NCBI GenBank assembly: GCA_030428945.1
Contig: JAUIEC010000001.1
Location: 1 to 64,000, forward strand
Direction of reading: 5' to 3'
DNA: 64,000 nt
Source of the DNA: Phycisphaerae bacterium
Lineage (GTDB): Bacteria > Planctomycetota > Phycisphaerae > UBA1845 > Fen-1342
A program made the position numbers and the translations under genes. The notes beneath the pieces are model-generated. The model ran no database searches. It was not told the origin of the DNA and saw nothing but the letters and a program-made list of their open reading frames with translations. Within the stretch, counting starts at the first letter, position 1. Every line of letters starts with the position of its first letter. Shown here in pieces: positions 43,511 through 51,658 of the stretch.

Positions 43511-43906
43511 TCACAGTCCGCCGCAGAAGCCGATCGAGGAGATGATGCCGACGAAGCCGAGGCAGATGCCGGTCATGGCGAAGCCGCCGCCGGTCAGGCG
43601 TCCGTGGGCGGCGCGGATTTCCTTCCGGGCGCCGACGCCGACCATGATGGCGAACAGTCCGAAGAGTCCGCCGAGGGGCGGGGCGCACAGGGCGAAGATG
43701 CCGAGGATCAGGCTGGAGACGGCGCCGTCGACCCGGCGGCGGGGCGGAAGCGGATACTTGGCGGGTTCCGGGCCGAGTCGCTGCCCGCACTCGGGGCAGA
43801 ACCGGGGCACGAGGGCCCGCCGGTTGCTGACGGAGAATCCGCAGCGGGCACAGGCGCGTCGTTCGGTCGGATGGATCCACGGGCTCGGCACGGGCACCTC
43901 CGGCAC
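43511..43906 (-). CDS. Zinc-ribbon membrane protein (DUF4190-like)
   Basis: A 131-residue membrane protein. The N-terminal 45 residues form a zinc ribbon (CARCGFSVSNRRALVPRFCPECG). Two hydrophobic helices follow (SLILGIFALCAPPLGGLFGLFAIMVGV and GGFAMTGICLGFVGIISSIGF), with the short charged loop ARKEIRAAHGRLTG, the usual DUF4190 pattern. The function is unknown. It is divergent from the microcompartment operon, about 150 bases away; the TATAAA at 43942 may belong to a promoter there, but no matching -35 box was found. Confidence 0.75.
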   Translation of the reverse strand: MPEVPVPSPWIHPTERRACARCGFSVSNRRALVPRFCPECGQRLGPEPAKYPLPPRRRVDGAVSSLILGIFALCAPPLGGLFGLFAIMVGVGARKEIRAAHGRLTGGGFAMTGICLGFVGIISSIGFCGGL

Positions 43907-44053
43907 CTGGGGAGTGTAGCGGCAGGGCGTGGCGCCTGAATCTATAAAACCGCGGCCGGTCTATAGCGGGTCGGGGCGGGTCCAGCTTGACAGGCCTGCG
44001 GCGATGGATTCAAGTCTCGAAACTGCAACCACGACCTGTTGGGCGACCTGTTC

Positions 44054-45454
44054 ATGTCCGAGCCAGACCGCAGCATTGCACTGGGTGCCGATCACGGCGG
44101 ATTCTCCCTGAAGGAACATCTGAAGGGCTACCTGCAGCAGCAGGGCTACGCGGTGACGGACTGCGGCACGCATTCGACCGAGGCGGTCGACTACCCGGAT
44201 ATCGCCGCGGCGGTGGCCGAGCACGTCTCGGACGGGCGCTGCGGGCGGGGGATCATCATCGACGGGGCCGGGATCGGCTCGGCGATGGTGGCCAACCGGT
44301 TCGCCGGCGTGCGGGCGGCGATGTGCTACGACGTCTCGACCGCCCGGAACAGTCGCGAGCACAACGACGCGAACGTGCTGACGCTCGGGGCGGGCCTGAT
44401 CGGGGTCCGACTGGGCGAGCAGATCGTCGAGACCTGGCTGAAATGGGACTGCACGGCCGAGCGGCATCGCCGCCGGGTGGCGAAGATCACGGCCCTGGAT
44501 CCGTCCGGCGCCGCGACGGGCTCGTGCGGATGCGGCGGCGGATCGGGCGGTGGTTCGGCCGCGGTTTCGAGCGCGGACCTCGACCGGATCGCGGCCCGGG
44601 TCGCGGAACTGGCCGGCGCGGAGGCGCCGGCGTCCGCGGCGGGTGGCGACTGTCCGGCCTGCCGGGTGTGTGCGGACCTGAGTCCGGAACGGGCCCGGGC
44701 CCTGATCGACGCGGGGGCCCATCGCATCGGGCATCGCCCGGGGCAGGCGCCGCCGCCGAAGGATGTGGCCGGCCTGATCGACCACACGCTGCTGAAGCCG
44801 GAGGCGACCAACGCGGACATTGACCAGATCTGCGACGAGGCGCGGCAGTATGAGTTCGCGTCGGTGTGCGTCAATCCGAACTACGTGGCCCGGGCGGCCG
44901 CGGCGCTGCGTGGCACGTCGGTGAAGGTCTGCGCGGTGGTGGGTTTTCCGCTAGGGGCGCACGTGCCGGAGATCAAGGCGCTGGAGGCCCGGCGGGCGAT
45001 CCGGGACGGGGCCCGCGAGATCGACATGGTGATCAACGTCGGCGCGCTGCGGAGCGGCGAGTGCGAACTGGTCCTGCGCGACATCCGCGGGATCGTCGAT
45101 GCCTGTCGCGAGCGGGGCGCGGTGTGCAAGGTGATTCTCGAGACGGCCTCGCTGAACGATGAAGAGAAGGTCGTCGCCTGCCAGCTCGCCCGCGAGGCCC
45201 GGGCCGATTTCGTCAAGACCTCGACCGGTTTCGGCGGCGGTGGCGCGACGGCCGAGGATGTCGCCCTGATGGCGGCGGCGGTGGCCGGGACGCGGATGGG
45301 CGTCAAGGCCTCGGGCGGGATTCGCGACTACGCGACGGCCCGGCAGATGATCGCGGCCGGGGCGACCCGTCTGGGGGTCAGTGCGGGCGTGCGGATCGTC
45401 AATGAGTCGAAGGGCCTGACGGTTTCGGGCGGTGGCGGTTCGGGGAAGTACTAG
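44054..45454 (+). CDS. RpiB-DeoC fusion: sugar-phosphate isomerase plus deoxyribose-phosphate aldolase
   Basis: A 466-residue bifunctional protein. Residues 1-150 are an RpiB-type isomerase (ALGADHGGFSLKEHL; RAAMCYDVSTARNSREHNDANVL), but the usual catalytic Cys (ICGTGIG) reads IDGAGIG, with Asp70. Residues 150-240 are a linker with SCGCGGGSGGGS, an amphipathic helix SSADLDRIAARVAELAG (172-188) resembling a microcompartment encapsulation peptide, and CPACRVC. Residues 240-466 are DeoC: LIDHTLLKPEAT, Asp324, Schiff-base Lys388 (VKTSTGFG) and Lys418 (KASGGIR). DeoC yields acetaldehyde and glyceraldehyde-3-phosphate. It is the first gene of the shell locus, so the aldehyde is probably released inside the compartment. 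The start at 44054 is the first ATG; the upstream ribosome site is weak. Confidence 0.9.
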   Translation: MSEPDRSIALGADHGGFSLKEHLKGYLQQQGYAVTDCGTHSTEAVDYPDIAAAVAEHVSDGRCGRGIIIDGAGIGSAMVANRFAGVRAAMCYDVSTARNSREHNDANVLTLGAGLIGVRLGEQIVETWLKWDCTAERHRRRVAKITALDPSGAATGSCGCGGGSGGGSAAVSSADLDRIAARVAELAGAEAPASAAGGDCPACRVCADLSPERARALIDAGAHRIGHRPGQAPPPKDVAGLIDHTLLKPEATNADIDQICDEARQYEFASVCVNPNYVARAAAALRGTSVKVCAVVGFPLGAHVPEIKALEARRAIRDGAREIDMVINVGALRSGECELVLRDIRGIVDACRERGAVCKVILETASLNDEEKVVACQLAREARADFVKTSTGFGGGGATAEDVALMAAAVAGTRMGVKASGGIRDYATARQMIAAGATRLGVSAGVRIVNESKGLTVSGGGGSGKY

Positions 45455-45554
45455 GTTCCAGGGCGCCGGGGGCGAGCGTGACCGCGGCGGAGACCCGCGC
45501 GTCGTCGCGGCCCGGACGGGGTCGGCGGAGTCGGTTGGACCGGGAGAGTGATGG

Positions 45555-46193
45555 ATGAGTAGCAACAACGTTGATCTGCGGGCGTACGTCTTCCTGGACA
45601 GTCTGCAGCCGCAGTACGCGGCGTTTCTGTCGACGATCGCGCAGGGGTTTCTGCCGGTCGTGGGGCAGGCGGCCCTGTTCGTCGAGATTTCGCCCGGGAT
45701 CGAGATCAACCGGGTGACCGACATCGCGCTGAAGAGCACGCGGGTGACGCCGGGCATGCAGATCGTCGAGCGGCTCTACGGGATGCTCGAGATTCACTCG
45801 GACTCGCAGGCGGACACGCGGGCGGCCGGGGCGGCGATCCTGGATGCGCTCGGCCTGAAGGAGGAGGAGCGTCGCAAGCCGACGATCATTTCGAGCCAGG
45901 TGATCCGGCACGTCGACGATCACCAGACGCAACTGATCAACCGCATGCGGCACGGCAACATGATCCTGCCCGGCCAGACGCTGTACATCCTGGAGTGCGA
46001 GCCGGCGGCGTACTCGGCCCTGGCCGCGAACGAAGCGGAGAAGGCGGCCGAGATCAACATTCTCGAGGTGCGTTCGTTCGGCAGTTTCGGGCGGCTGTAC
46101 CTGGGCGGTGAAGAGCGTGACATTGAGGTCGGATACCAGGCCGCGATCGCCGCGATCGAAGGCGTCGCCGGGCGCCCGGCGGAGCGCAAGTAA
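45555..46193 (+). CDS. BMC-T shell protein, CsoS1D-like double-disc type
   Basis: A 212-residue tandem-BMC-domain shell trimer. It is notably close to CsoS1D of carboxysomes: [63 protein letters not shown] and [27 protein letters not shown]. Members of this type form two stacked trimers with a gated central pore, thought to let large metabolites or cofactors through. It is encoded 100 bases after the RpiB-DeoC gene and 24 bases before the BMC hexamer. Confidence 0.9.
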   Translation: MSSNNVDLRAYVFLDSLQPQYAAFLSTIAQGFLPVVGQAALFVEISPGIEINRVTDIALKSTRVTPGMQIVERLYGMLEIHSDSQADTRAAGAAILDALGLKEEERRKPTIISSQVIRHVDDHQTQLINRMRHGNMILPGQTLYILECEPAAYSALAANEAEKAAEINILEVRSFGSFGRLYLGGEERDIEVGYQAAIAAIEGVAGRPAERK

Positions 46194-46217
46194 GCAACGA
46201 CTCGGAGGAATACCGTT

Positions 46218-46517
46218 ATGACCGATGCACTCGGCATGATTGAAACGCGCGGTTTCGCGGCGATGGTGGAAGCCTCGGACGCGATGGTCAAGGCGGCCAA
46301 GGTTGAACTGGTCAGCTACGAGAAGATCGGCGGCGGCTACGTCACGACCGTCATTCGCGGCGACGTCGCGGCCGTCAAGGCGGCCTGCGATGCCGGGCAG
46401 GCGGCCGCCAGCCGGGTCGGCGAGGTGGTCTCGGTGCACGTGATCGCCCGGCCGCACACGAACGTCGATACGGTTCTGCCGCTCGGTCGCGGCGACCAGG
46501 CCCGCGGCAAGAAGTAG
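46218..46517 (+). CDS. BMC-H shell hexamer protein
   Basis: A 99-residue single-BMC-domain protein that tiles the facets of the shell. Family features: [53 protein letters not shown], then [11 protein letters not shown] near the end. The hexamer pore residues lie in the KIGGGYV loop. A basic tail (RGDQARGKK) follows. It is the only BMC-H gene in the window, with GGAGGA before its ATG. Confidence 0.96.
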   Translation: MTDALGMIETRGFAAMVEASDAMVKAAKVELVSYEKIGGGYVTTVIRGDVAAVKAACDAGQAAASRVGEVVSVHVIARPHTNVDTVLPLGRGDQARGKK

Positions 46518-46544
46518 CCGCGGCAGCGGTTCGGAGGTGCCGGC

Positions 46545-46838
46545 GTGCAGCTCGCGAAAGTGATCGGGACGGTTGTCGCTTCGCAGAAGGTCGAGTCGCT
46601 GGTCGGGCTGCGCTTCCTGGTGCTGCAGGCGCTCGACCCGAACGGCAAGCCCGGAGGCGGCAGCGTGGTGGCCATCGACGCGGTCGGGGCCGGGGTCGAC
46701 GAGGTCGTGCTGTATGCCTCGGGCAGCAGCGCCCGCCAGACGCAGGCGACCGACGGACGCCCCTGCGACGCCGTCGTCATGGCGATCGTCGACAACTGGG
46801 AAGTCGGCGGGAAGCTGAAGTATCAGAAGGGAACATAG
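46545..46838 (+). CDS. BMC-P pentamer vertex protein 1 (EutN/CcmL)
   Basis: A 97-residue pentamer that caps shell vertices. Family pattern: [51 protein letters not shown] and [13 protein letters not shown]. The start is GTG at 46545, with GGAGG eight bases upstream. First of three BMC-P genes in the locus. Confidence 0.95.
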   Translation: MQLAKVIGTVVASQKVESLVGLRFLVLQALDPNGKPGGGSVVAIDAVGAGVDEVVLYASGSSARQTQATDGRPCDAVVMAIVDNWEVGGKLKYQKGT

Positions 46839-46987
46839 GGAACCGGGTGAGCGTGCGGCGGGCCGCGGCGGCGCGAACCGTCCACGAGGAGCGCCGCTGA
46901 CCGACGACCTGTTTCGCCCTTCCCGGCTTCCACCACCTCGCGTTTTCATTTGCCACCGGGCAGCGAGCCGGTAGCGGAGACGGCGAC

Positions 46988-48445
46988 ATGAGTCAGCTCA
47001 GCGACAAGCAGATCGAGCAGATCGCCGGGGCCGTGCTGCAGCGGCTCGGACGGATTCCGCCTGCGCCCCCGGCCGGCGGGGCGGACCCGCGGCAGGTGAA
47101 CCCGGCCGCGCTGGCGAATCAGCCGGGCGTGTTTCCGGACATCGACAGCGCCGTCGCGGCCGCGACCGAGGCCCAGGCGGCCCTGATGCGGCACACGCTG
47201 GCCGATCGCGAGAAGATGATCGCGAGCATCCGCGCGGCGATGCGGCGGCACGGCGCGGACCTCGCCCGGGAGGCCCACGAGGAGACCGGCCTCGGGCGGA
47301 CCGACGACAAGATCAAGAAGAACGCCCTCGTCACCGAGAAGACGCCGGGGACCGAGGACCTGGCCCCGAGCGCCCGCTCCGGCGACCACGGGCTGATGCT
47401 GACCGAACCGGCTCCGTTCGGGGTGATCGGCGCGATCACGCCGACGACCAACCCGACCTCGACGATCATCTGCAACTCGATCGGCATGCTGGCGGCCGGC
47501 AACGCGGTCGTCTTCAACGTGCACCCGAGCGCCAAGCTGGTCTCGCAGCGGAACGTGGCGTTGCTGAACGAGGCGATCGTGGCGGCCGGCGGTCCGGCCA
47601 ACCTGATCTGCACGGTCGCCGCCCCGACGATCGAGTCGGCCCAGGCGCTGATGAAGCACCCGGGGATTCGCCTGCTGGTGGTCACCGGTGGTCCGGCCGT
47701 GGTCAAGGTGGCCCTGGCGAGCGGGAAGCGGGCGATCTGTGCGGGTCCGGGCAATCCGCCCTGCGTGATCGACGAGACGGCGGACCTGGAGAAGGCCGGG
47801 CGCGACCTGGTCTTCGGCGCGTCGTTCGACAACAACGTGATCTGCACGGACGAAAAGACCTTCATCGCCGTCGAGCGGATCGCCGACGACCTGCTGAAGA
47901 ACCTGCAGCGGAGCGGCGCCCGGGTGCTGAGCGCCAGCGAGGCCTGCAAGGTGACCGCGACGATCTTCACCGAGCAGCGCGGCCCGCGCAGGCACGCCCG
48001 GGTCAACCGCGACATGATCGGCAAGAACGCCGGCTGGATCCTGCAGCAGTGCGGGCTGGCGGCCGACCATGACCTGCGCCTGGCGGTGATGGACGTGCCC
48101 AACGATCACCCGCTGGTCTGGTCCGAGCAGATGATGCCGATCATGCCGCTGACCCGGGTCGGCAGCGCCCGCGACGGGATTCGCCTGGCGGTCGAGGCGG
48201 AACTCGGCCGGCGGCACACCGCCTCGATGTTCAGCCGCAATCTCGATCACCTCAGCGAAATGGCCCGGGCGGTGAACTGCAGCATTTTCGTCAAGAACGG
48301 CCCGACCCTGGCCGGGCTGGGCTTCGGTGGCGAAGGGCACACCTCGTTCTCGATCGCCAGTCCGACCGGCGAGGGACTGACCCGCCCGCGGGACTTCGCC
48401 CGCTATCGTCGCTGCACGCTGGTCGATCACTTCAGGATTGTCTGA
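46988..48445 (+). CDS. BMC-associated CoA-acylating aldehyde dehydrogenase
   Basis: A 485-residue enzyme of the PduP/EutE group that oxidises an aldehyde to acyl-CoA with NAD+. The first 22 residues (LSDKQIEQIAGAVLQRLGRI) form an amphipathic encapsulation helix, followed by a Pro/Ala-rich linker to residue 48. Catalytic features are GVIGAITPTTNPTSTIICN, the VTGGPAVVKVA cofactor motif, and nucleophile Cys286 in FDNNVICTDEK. Candidate substrates are acetaldehyde from the DeoC domain and lactaldehyde from the class II aldolase. This is the core enzyme of an aldehyde metabolosome. Confidence 0.93.
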   Translation: MSQLSDKQIEQIAGAVLQRLGRIPPAPPAGGADPRQVNPAALANQPGVFPDIDSAVAAATEAQAALMRHTLADREKMIASIRAAMRRHGADLAREAHEETGLGRTDDKIKKNALVTEKTPGTEDLAPSARSGDHGLMLTEPAPFGVIGAITPTTNPTSTIICNSIGMLAAGNAVVFNVHPSAKLVSQRNVALLNEAIVAAGGPANLICTVAAPTIESAQALMKHPGIRLLVVTGGPAVVKVALASGKRAICAGPGNPPCVIDETADLEKAGRDLVFGASFDNNVICTDEKTFIAVERIADDLLKNLQRSGARVLSASEACKVTATIFTEQRGPRRHARVNRDMIGKNAGWILQQCGLAADHDLRLAVMDVPNDHPLVWSEQMMPIMPLTRVGSARDGIRLAVEAELGRRHTASMFSRNLDHLSEMARAVNCSIFVKNGPTLAGLGFGGEGHTSFSIASPTGEGLTRPRDFARYRRCTLVDHFRIV

Positions 48446-48449
48446 GCCG

Positions 48450-49025
48450 ATGCCGAAGTACCCCGCCATCGCCCTGTTCGAGTTCGCCACCACGCCGGCC
48501 GGCGCCGTGGTGGCCGACGCGATGGCCAAGGCCGCGCCGCTCGATCACTTCCAGGTCGGAACGGTCCAGCCGGGACGCTACCTGATCCTGCTGGGCGGGC
48601 AGGTCGCGGCCCTCGAAGAGGCGATCACGGCCGGGCAGCGGGTCGCGCCGCAGCCGGCCAGCGACTGGATCCTGCTGCCGGACATCGACCCCGACGTGCA
48701 CGCCGCGGTGCTGGGCCGCCGCCGGACCGAGATCGTCGACGCCCTCGCGGTGGTCGAGACCGAGCGGATCCCGCGAATCGTCGCGGCCACCGACGCGGCC
48801 GTGAAGAGCGCGAGCGTGCAGGTTCTGGAGATGCGACTGGGCGACGGTCTGGGTGGCCGGGGCCTGGTGCACCTGGGCGGGCTGCTGGCGGATGTCGAGG
48901 CGGCCGTCGAGGTGGTGCGGGAACGGATCGGCGACCCGCAGGCGGTGCAGACGCAGGTCATCTCGAACGTCTCGGACGGGCTGGCCGGCGCGTTCGGCCG
49001 GGCGACGCGCTTCGGAGGTGCGTGA
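48450..49025 (+). CDS. BMC-T shell protein, PduT-like
   Basis: A 191-residue tandem-BMC-domain trimer. It parallels PduT: RYLILLGGQVAALEEAITAG, LLPDIDPDVHAAVLG, then a second domain ALAVVETERIPRIVAATDAAVKSASVQVLEMRL with GLGGRGLVHLGG. PduT binds an Fe-S cluster at its pore through the Cys of TICPGK; here the position reads GTVQPGR, so the Cys is absent and no cluster is expected. The ATG at 48450 is five bases after the dehydrogenase stop. Confidence 0.88.
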   Translation: MPKYPAIALFEFATTPAGAVVADAMAKAAPLDHFQVGTVQPGRYLILLGGQVAALEEAITAGQRVAPQPASDWILLPDIDPDVHAAVLGRRRTEIVDALAVVETERIPRIVAATDAAVKSASVQVLEMRLGDGLGGRGLVHLGGLLADVEAAVEVVRERIGDPQAVQTQVISNVSDGLAGAFGRATRFGGA

Positions 49026-49297
49026 TGCTGCTGGGGCGCGTGATCGGAACGGTGACCCCGTGCGTGGTCTGCGAGGGTCTGCAGGGCGTGCCGATGCTGC
49101 TGGTGCAGCCACTCGACAGCAAGGGGAAGGTCAGCGGCGGCGCGATCGTCGCGGCCGACAGCACGCGAATGGCCGGCCCGGACGAGTTCGTCTACTACGA
49201 GGGCGGGCGCGAGGCGGCCATGGCGCTCGAGGAGACATTCGTTCCGGTCGATCACACGATCGTCGGGATTGTCGATGACCTGCACACTGTGCAGTGA
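49025..49297 (+). CDS. BMC-P pentamer vertex protein 2 (EutN/CcmL)
   Basis: A 90-residue pentamer protein: LLGRVIGTVTPCVVCEGLQGVPMLLVQPLDSKG and HTIVGIVDDLHTV. The ATG overlaps the preceding stop (TGATG) and GGAGG is correctly spaced, so translation is coupled to the BMC-T gene. Confidence 0.94.
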   Translation: MLLGRVIGTVTPCVVCEGLQGVPMLLVQPLDSKGKVSGGAIVAADSTRMAGPDEFVYYEGGREAAMALEETFVPVDHTIVGIVDDLHTVQ

Positions 49298-49392
49298 AAA
49301 GGTGAAAGCGTGGAGGAGTGAAGGAGTGAAGACGCGCCCATTGCCTCCCGTTCCTTTTTCACCCCTTCACTTCTTCACTTTCCTGCTGCGAA
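49296..49392. repeat. Inverted octamer tracts between two BMC-P genes
   Basis: GTGAAAAGGTGAAAGC...GAGTGAAGGAGTGAAG on the left and TTCACCCCTTCACTTCTTCAC on the right form an imperfect long hairpin with 8-base periodicity. It interrupts an otherwise tightly packed operon and could attenuate or stabilise mRNA. Confidence 0.75.
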
Positions 49393-49402
49393 GGAACTGA
49401 GC

Positions 49403-49681
49403 ATGTTCTTGGCCGTGGTAACCGGTGAGATCACTTCGACGATCAACCATCCGTTCTATGACGGGAAGCGGTTGCTCGTGTGTGATCGAATCGATCCGCA
49501 CGGCGCGCCGACCGGCCGGTATGTCGTCGCGGTGGCGGGGGTCGATGCCGGGGTCGGACAGCGGGTGCTGATCCTCGACGAGGGTGGTTCGGCCCGCATC
49601 ATCGTCGGGGACGAGGCCGCGCCGCTGCGGAGCATGGTGATCGGAATCGTCGACGAGGTGGCGGTCGAGGCTTCGGCATGA
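49403..49681 (+). CDS. BMC-P pentamer vertex protein 3 (EutN/CcmL)
   Basis: A 92-residue pentamer protein: MFLAVVTGEITSTINHPFYDGKRLLVCDRID, VAVAGVDAGVGQRVLILDEGGSARII and MVIGIVDEV. Its stop overlaps the aldolase start (ATGA). Three different pentamers in one locus is typical of planctomycete/verrucomicrobial compartments. Confidence 0.95.
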   Translation: MFLAVVTGEITSTINHPFYDGKRLLVCDRIDPHGAPTGRYVVAVAGVDAGVGQRVLILDEGGSARIIVGDEAAPLRSMVIGIVDEVAVEASA

Positions 49682-50361
49682 ACGGCGCCTGGCAATTGCG
49701 GCGCGACCTGGTCGACTTCGCGGCCAGGACCTACCAGCGCGGCCTGGTGGCCGCGACGGATGGCAACCTGAGCGTGCGGTTGCCGGCGAATCAGTTGCTG
49801 GTCACGCCGAGCGGGCTGTGCCTCGGCGACCTCAGGCCGGACGATCTGTGCGTGGTGTCGCTCGACGGCCGCTTCCTGAATGGTCCGCACAAGCCGACCT
49901 CGGAACTGGCGCTGCACCTGGAAGTCTACCGGCAGCGGAGCGACGTGCAGGCGGTGGTACATGCGCATCCGCCGACGATCAACGCGTTCAGCTTCGCGGG
50001 GCACACGCTGGACCCGTGCGTGATTCCCGAGGCGGTCGTCGGGCTCGGGCGGGTGCCGACCACGCCGTACGCGACGCCGTCCTCGGACGAGGGCCCGCGG
50101 GCGATCCGCGACCTGATCCGCGACAACGATGCCCTGATCATGCAGCGGCACGGCTCGCTCACGGTCGGCCGGACGATCCGCGAGGCGTACTTTCGCACCG
50201 AGAAGATGGAGCACGCGGCCGAGATCCTGCTGAAGGCGCGGCAGCTTGGCCCGATCGTTCCGATGAGCGACGACGAAGTCGCCCGGCTGGGCGCGATCGC
50301 GGAAAGCCGCGGCTGGTGCCGGGCGGACGACATCCGGCGGGCCTGCGGGAGAGGGAGCTAG
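49678..50361 (+). CDS. Class II aldolase, L-fuculose-phosphate aldolase type
   Basis: A 227-residue zinc aldolase. Active-site residues align with E. coli FucA: Glu76 (PTSELALHLEVY), His95 and His97 (VVHAHPPT) and His158 (MQRHGSLTVG). It would cleave fuculose-1-phosphate or rhamnulose-1-phosphate to dihydroxyacetone phosphate and lactaldehyde. Coupled by ATGA to the BMC-P gene, it is the last gene of the shell operon. In characterised planctomycete microcompartments this type of aldolase serves fucose and rhamnose degradation. No encapsulation helix is obvious at either end. Confidence 0.93.
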   Translation: MNGAWQLRRDLVDFAARTYQRGLVAATDGNLSVRLPANQLLVTPSGLCLGDLRPDDLCVVSLDGRFLNGPHKPTSELALHLEVYRQRSDVQAVVHAHPPTINAFSFAGHTLDPCVIPEAVVGLGRVPTTPYATPSSDEGPRAIRDLIRDNDALIMQRHGSLTVGRTIREAYFRTEKMEHAAEILLKARQLGPIVPMSDDEVARLGAIAESRGWCRADDIRRACGRGS

Positions 50362-50371
50362 GATTCGGGAC

Positions 50372-50402
50372 GGGAACAGGGAACAGGGAACAGGGAACAG
50401 GG
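50372..50402. repeat. GGAACAG heptamer tract
   Basis: Four tandem GGAACAG units just after the microcompartment operon; a similar run lies within 20636-20690. Confidence 0.7.
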
Positions 50403-50475
50403 GGAGACGGGGTCTTCGTCGTGCACGACCCGACGCGCGGGCACCCTGCGGACTCTTGTGCCACTGCTCTTGAGC

Positions 50476-50964
50476 TCAGACGCAGCAGTTGACGGCGCCG
50501 CACTCCGGACAGAGCGCGCTGCTGTTTCCGGTCAGGTCGTAGCCGCACTGGTGGCAGGTGCCGGGTTTCGGCCGGTGACGGATGATGAGTATCCACAGCA
50601 GCAGCGCGGCGAGCCAGGCGGCGGTGGCGACGGGTTGCAGGGCGATGGTGGCGTTGGCGAGGGTCGTCTGGTCGGTGGTTCCGAACGACGTGCGCTTCTG
50701 TGAGACGTAGTCATGGTCCCACCATTTGCCGCGAGAGTCGGACAGCCCCTCGATCATCAGGCTGCGCATGTGGCGCTCGACATCCGCCTGCGACGAAGGC
50801 TCACTCCCGACGGGTGAGATCCGCACGAGCACGTAACTGGCGTAACCGCGATGCAGAACGATCGAGTGATCGCCCAGCGTCCAGACGGCTGACGAGGGCA
50901 GACACGCGAGTGTTGCGAGGATCGCGGTGAGGGTGAGGAGCAGACCCAGTCTTCGGCGTGCCAT
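50476..50964 (-). CDS. Membrane protein ending in the CGYDLTGN zinc ribbon
   Basis: A 162-residue protein with an N-terminal hydrophobic segment (signal or helix, residues 6-26), an extracytoplasmic domain, a second transmembrane helix (ATAAWLAALLLWILII, about 113-128) and a short C-terminal ribbon CHQCGYDLTGNSSALCPECG. That last motif is a recurrent planctomycete signature on small membrane proteins; its role is unknown. It is convergent with the microcompartment operon. Confidence 0.8.
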   Translation of the reverse strand: MARRRLGLLLTLTAILATLACLPSSAVWTLGDHSIVLHRGYASYVLVRISPVGSEPSSQADVERHMRSLMIEGLSDSRGKWWDHDYVSQKRTSFGTTDQTTLANATIALQPVATAAWLAALLLWILIIRHRPKPGTCHQCGYDLTGNSSALCPECGAVNCCV

Positions 50965-51352
50965 TGGGACAGTCTAGTCGACGAGACCGACGGGCAGTTC
51001 CCCATCCTCCGCTCGCGCAGGCTCGCTAAAGCGTGGGGGCTGTGCTATGGACGATCTGGTGGGGCATGGGTCCGAGGACAGGCGGCGCAGCGGGCCGAGC
51101 GCCCCGAGAAACGTCCCCTGCGTTGAGCAGCGTCTTCTCCGCGCAGGTGGCTCAACCGACTGCCGGGATTGCCACGCGGTGCGGCATCGACGCCTGGGGC
51201 GTCCGCGTCAGACGTGATCGCGGGCTGCCGCGTCGATGACGCACCCTACGGCACCCTCGCCCCCTCGCTCCCTGGCTCCCTGGCTCCCTTGCTCCCTTGC
51301 TCCCTTGCTCCCTGGCTCCCTCGCTCCCTCGCTCCCTTGCTCCCTCCCCCAT
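50965..51352. repeat. Repeat island upstream of paaN
   Basis: No gene. Contains a palindrome-family remnant (51001-51034), an inverted copy of the GCGTCGATGACGCACC element (51176-51252), and a tract of GCTCCCTG/GCTCCCTT octamers (51262-51350). Nothing was recognised from 51353 to the paaN start at 51659. Confidence 0.75.
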
Positions 51353-51658
51353 AAACCGACAGATCGGACGAACGCGCCGCGTCCGCCCGATCCCGGGAGC
51401 CAAAAAGGAAATCTGTTACGGGGGAAGCGTGCCTGTCGAGGTGCTCGGCGGCCGGGCCCTGCGGGCCGTGCTTCTTGCCGTTCATCTCTTTTCTAGGACG
51501 GGTTGAAAGCGGAAGTCAACCATTTCTTTGCCGCGGCGGGGGCGACACTTTTCCGGGGCGGTCGGCCGGTCGCGGGCGGGCGGACGGGCGGTTCGGCGGT
51601 TACACTGCCGGATCTGGCAACCGGCGAGTTCCCCGACATTCAGCAACGAGGACCGAGC

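Noticed and set aside
43907..44053. Promoter for the microcompartment operon at TATAAA (43942)
   Set aside because: A -10-like box is present, but no -35 box at suitable distance was seen, so it is mentioned only as a possibility under the neighbouring gene.
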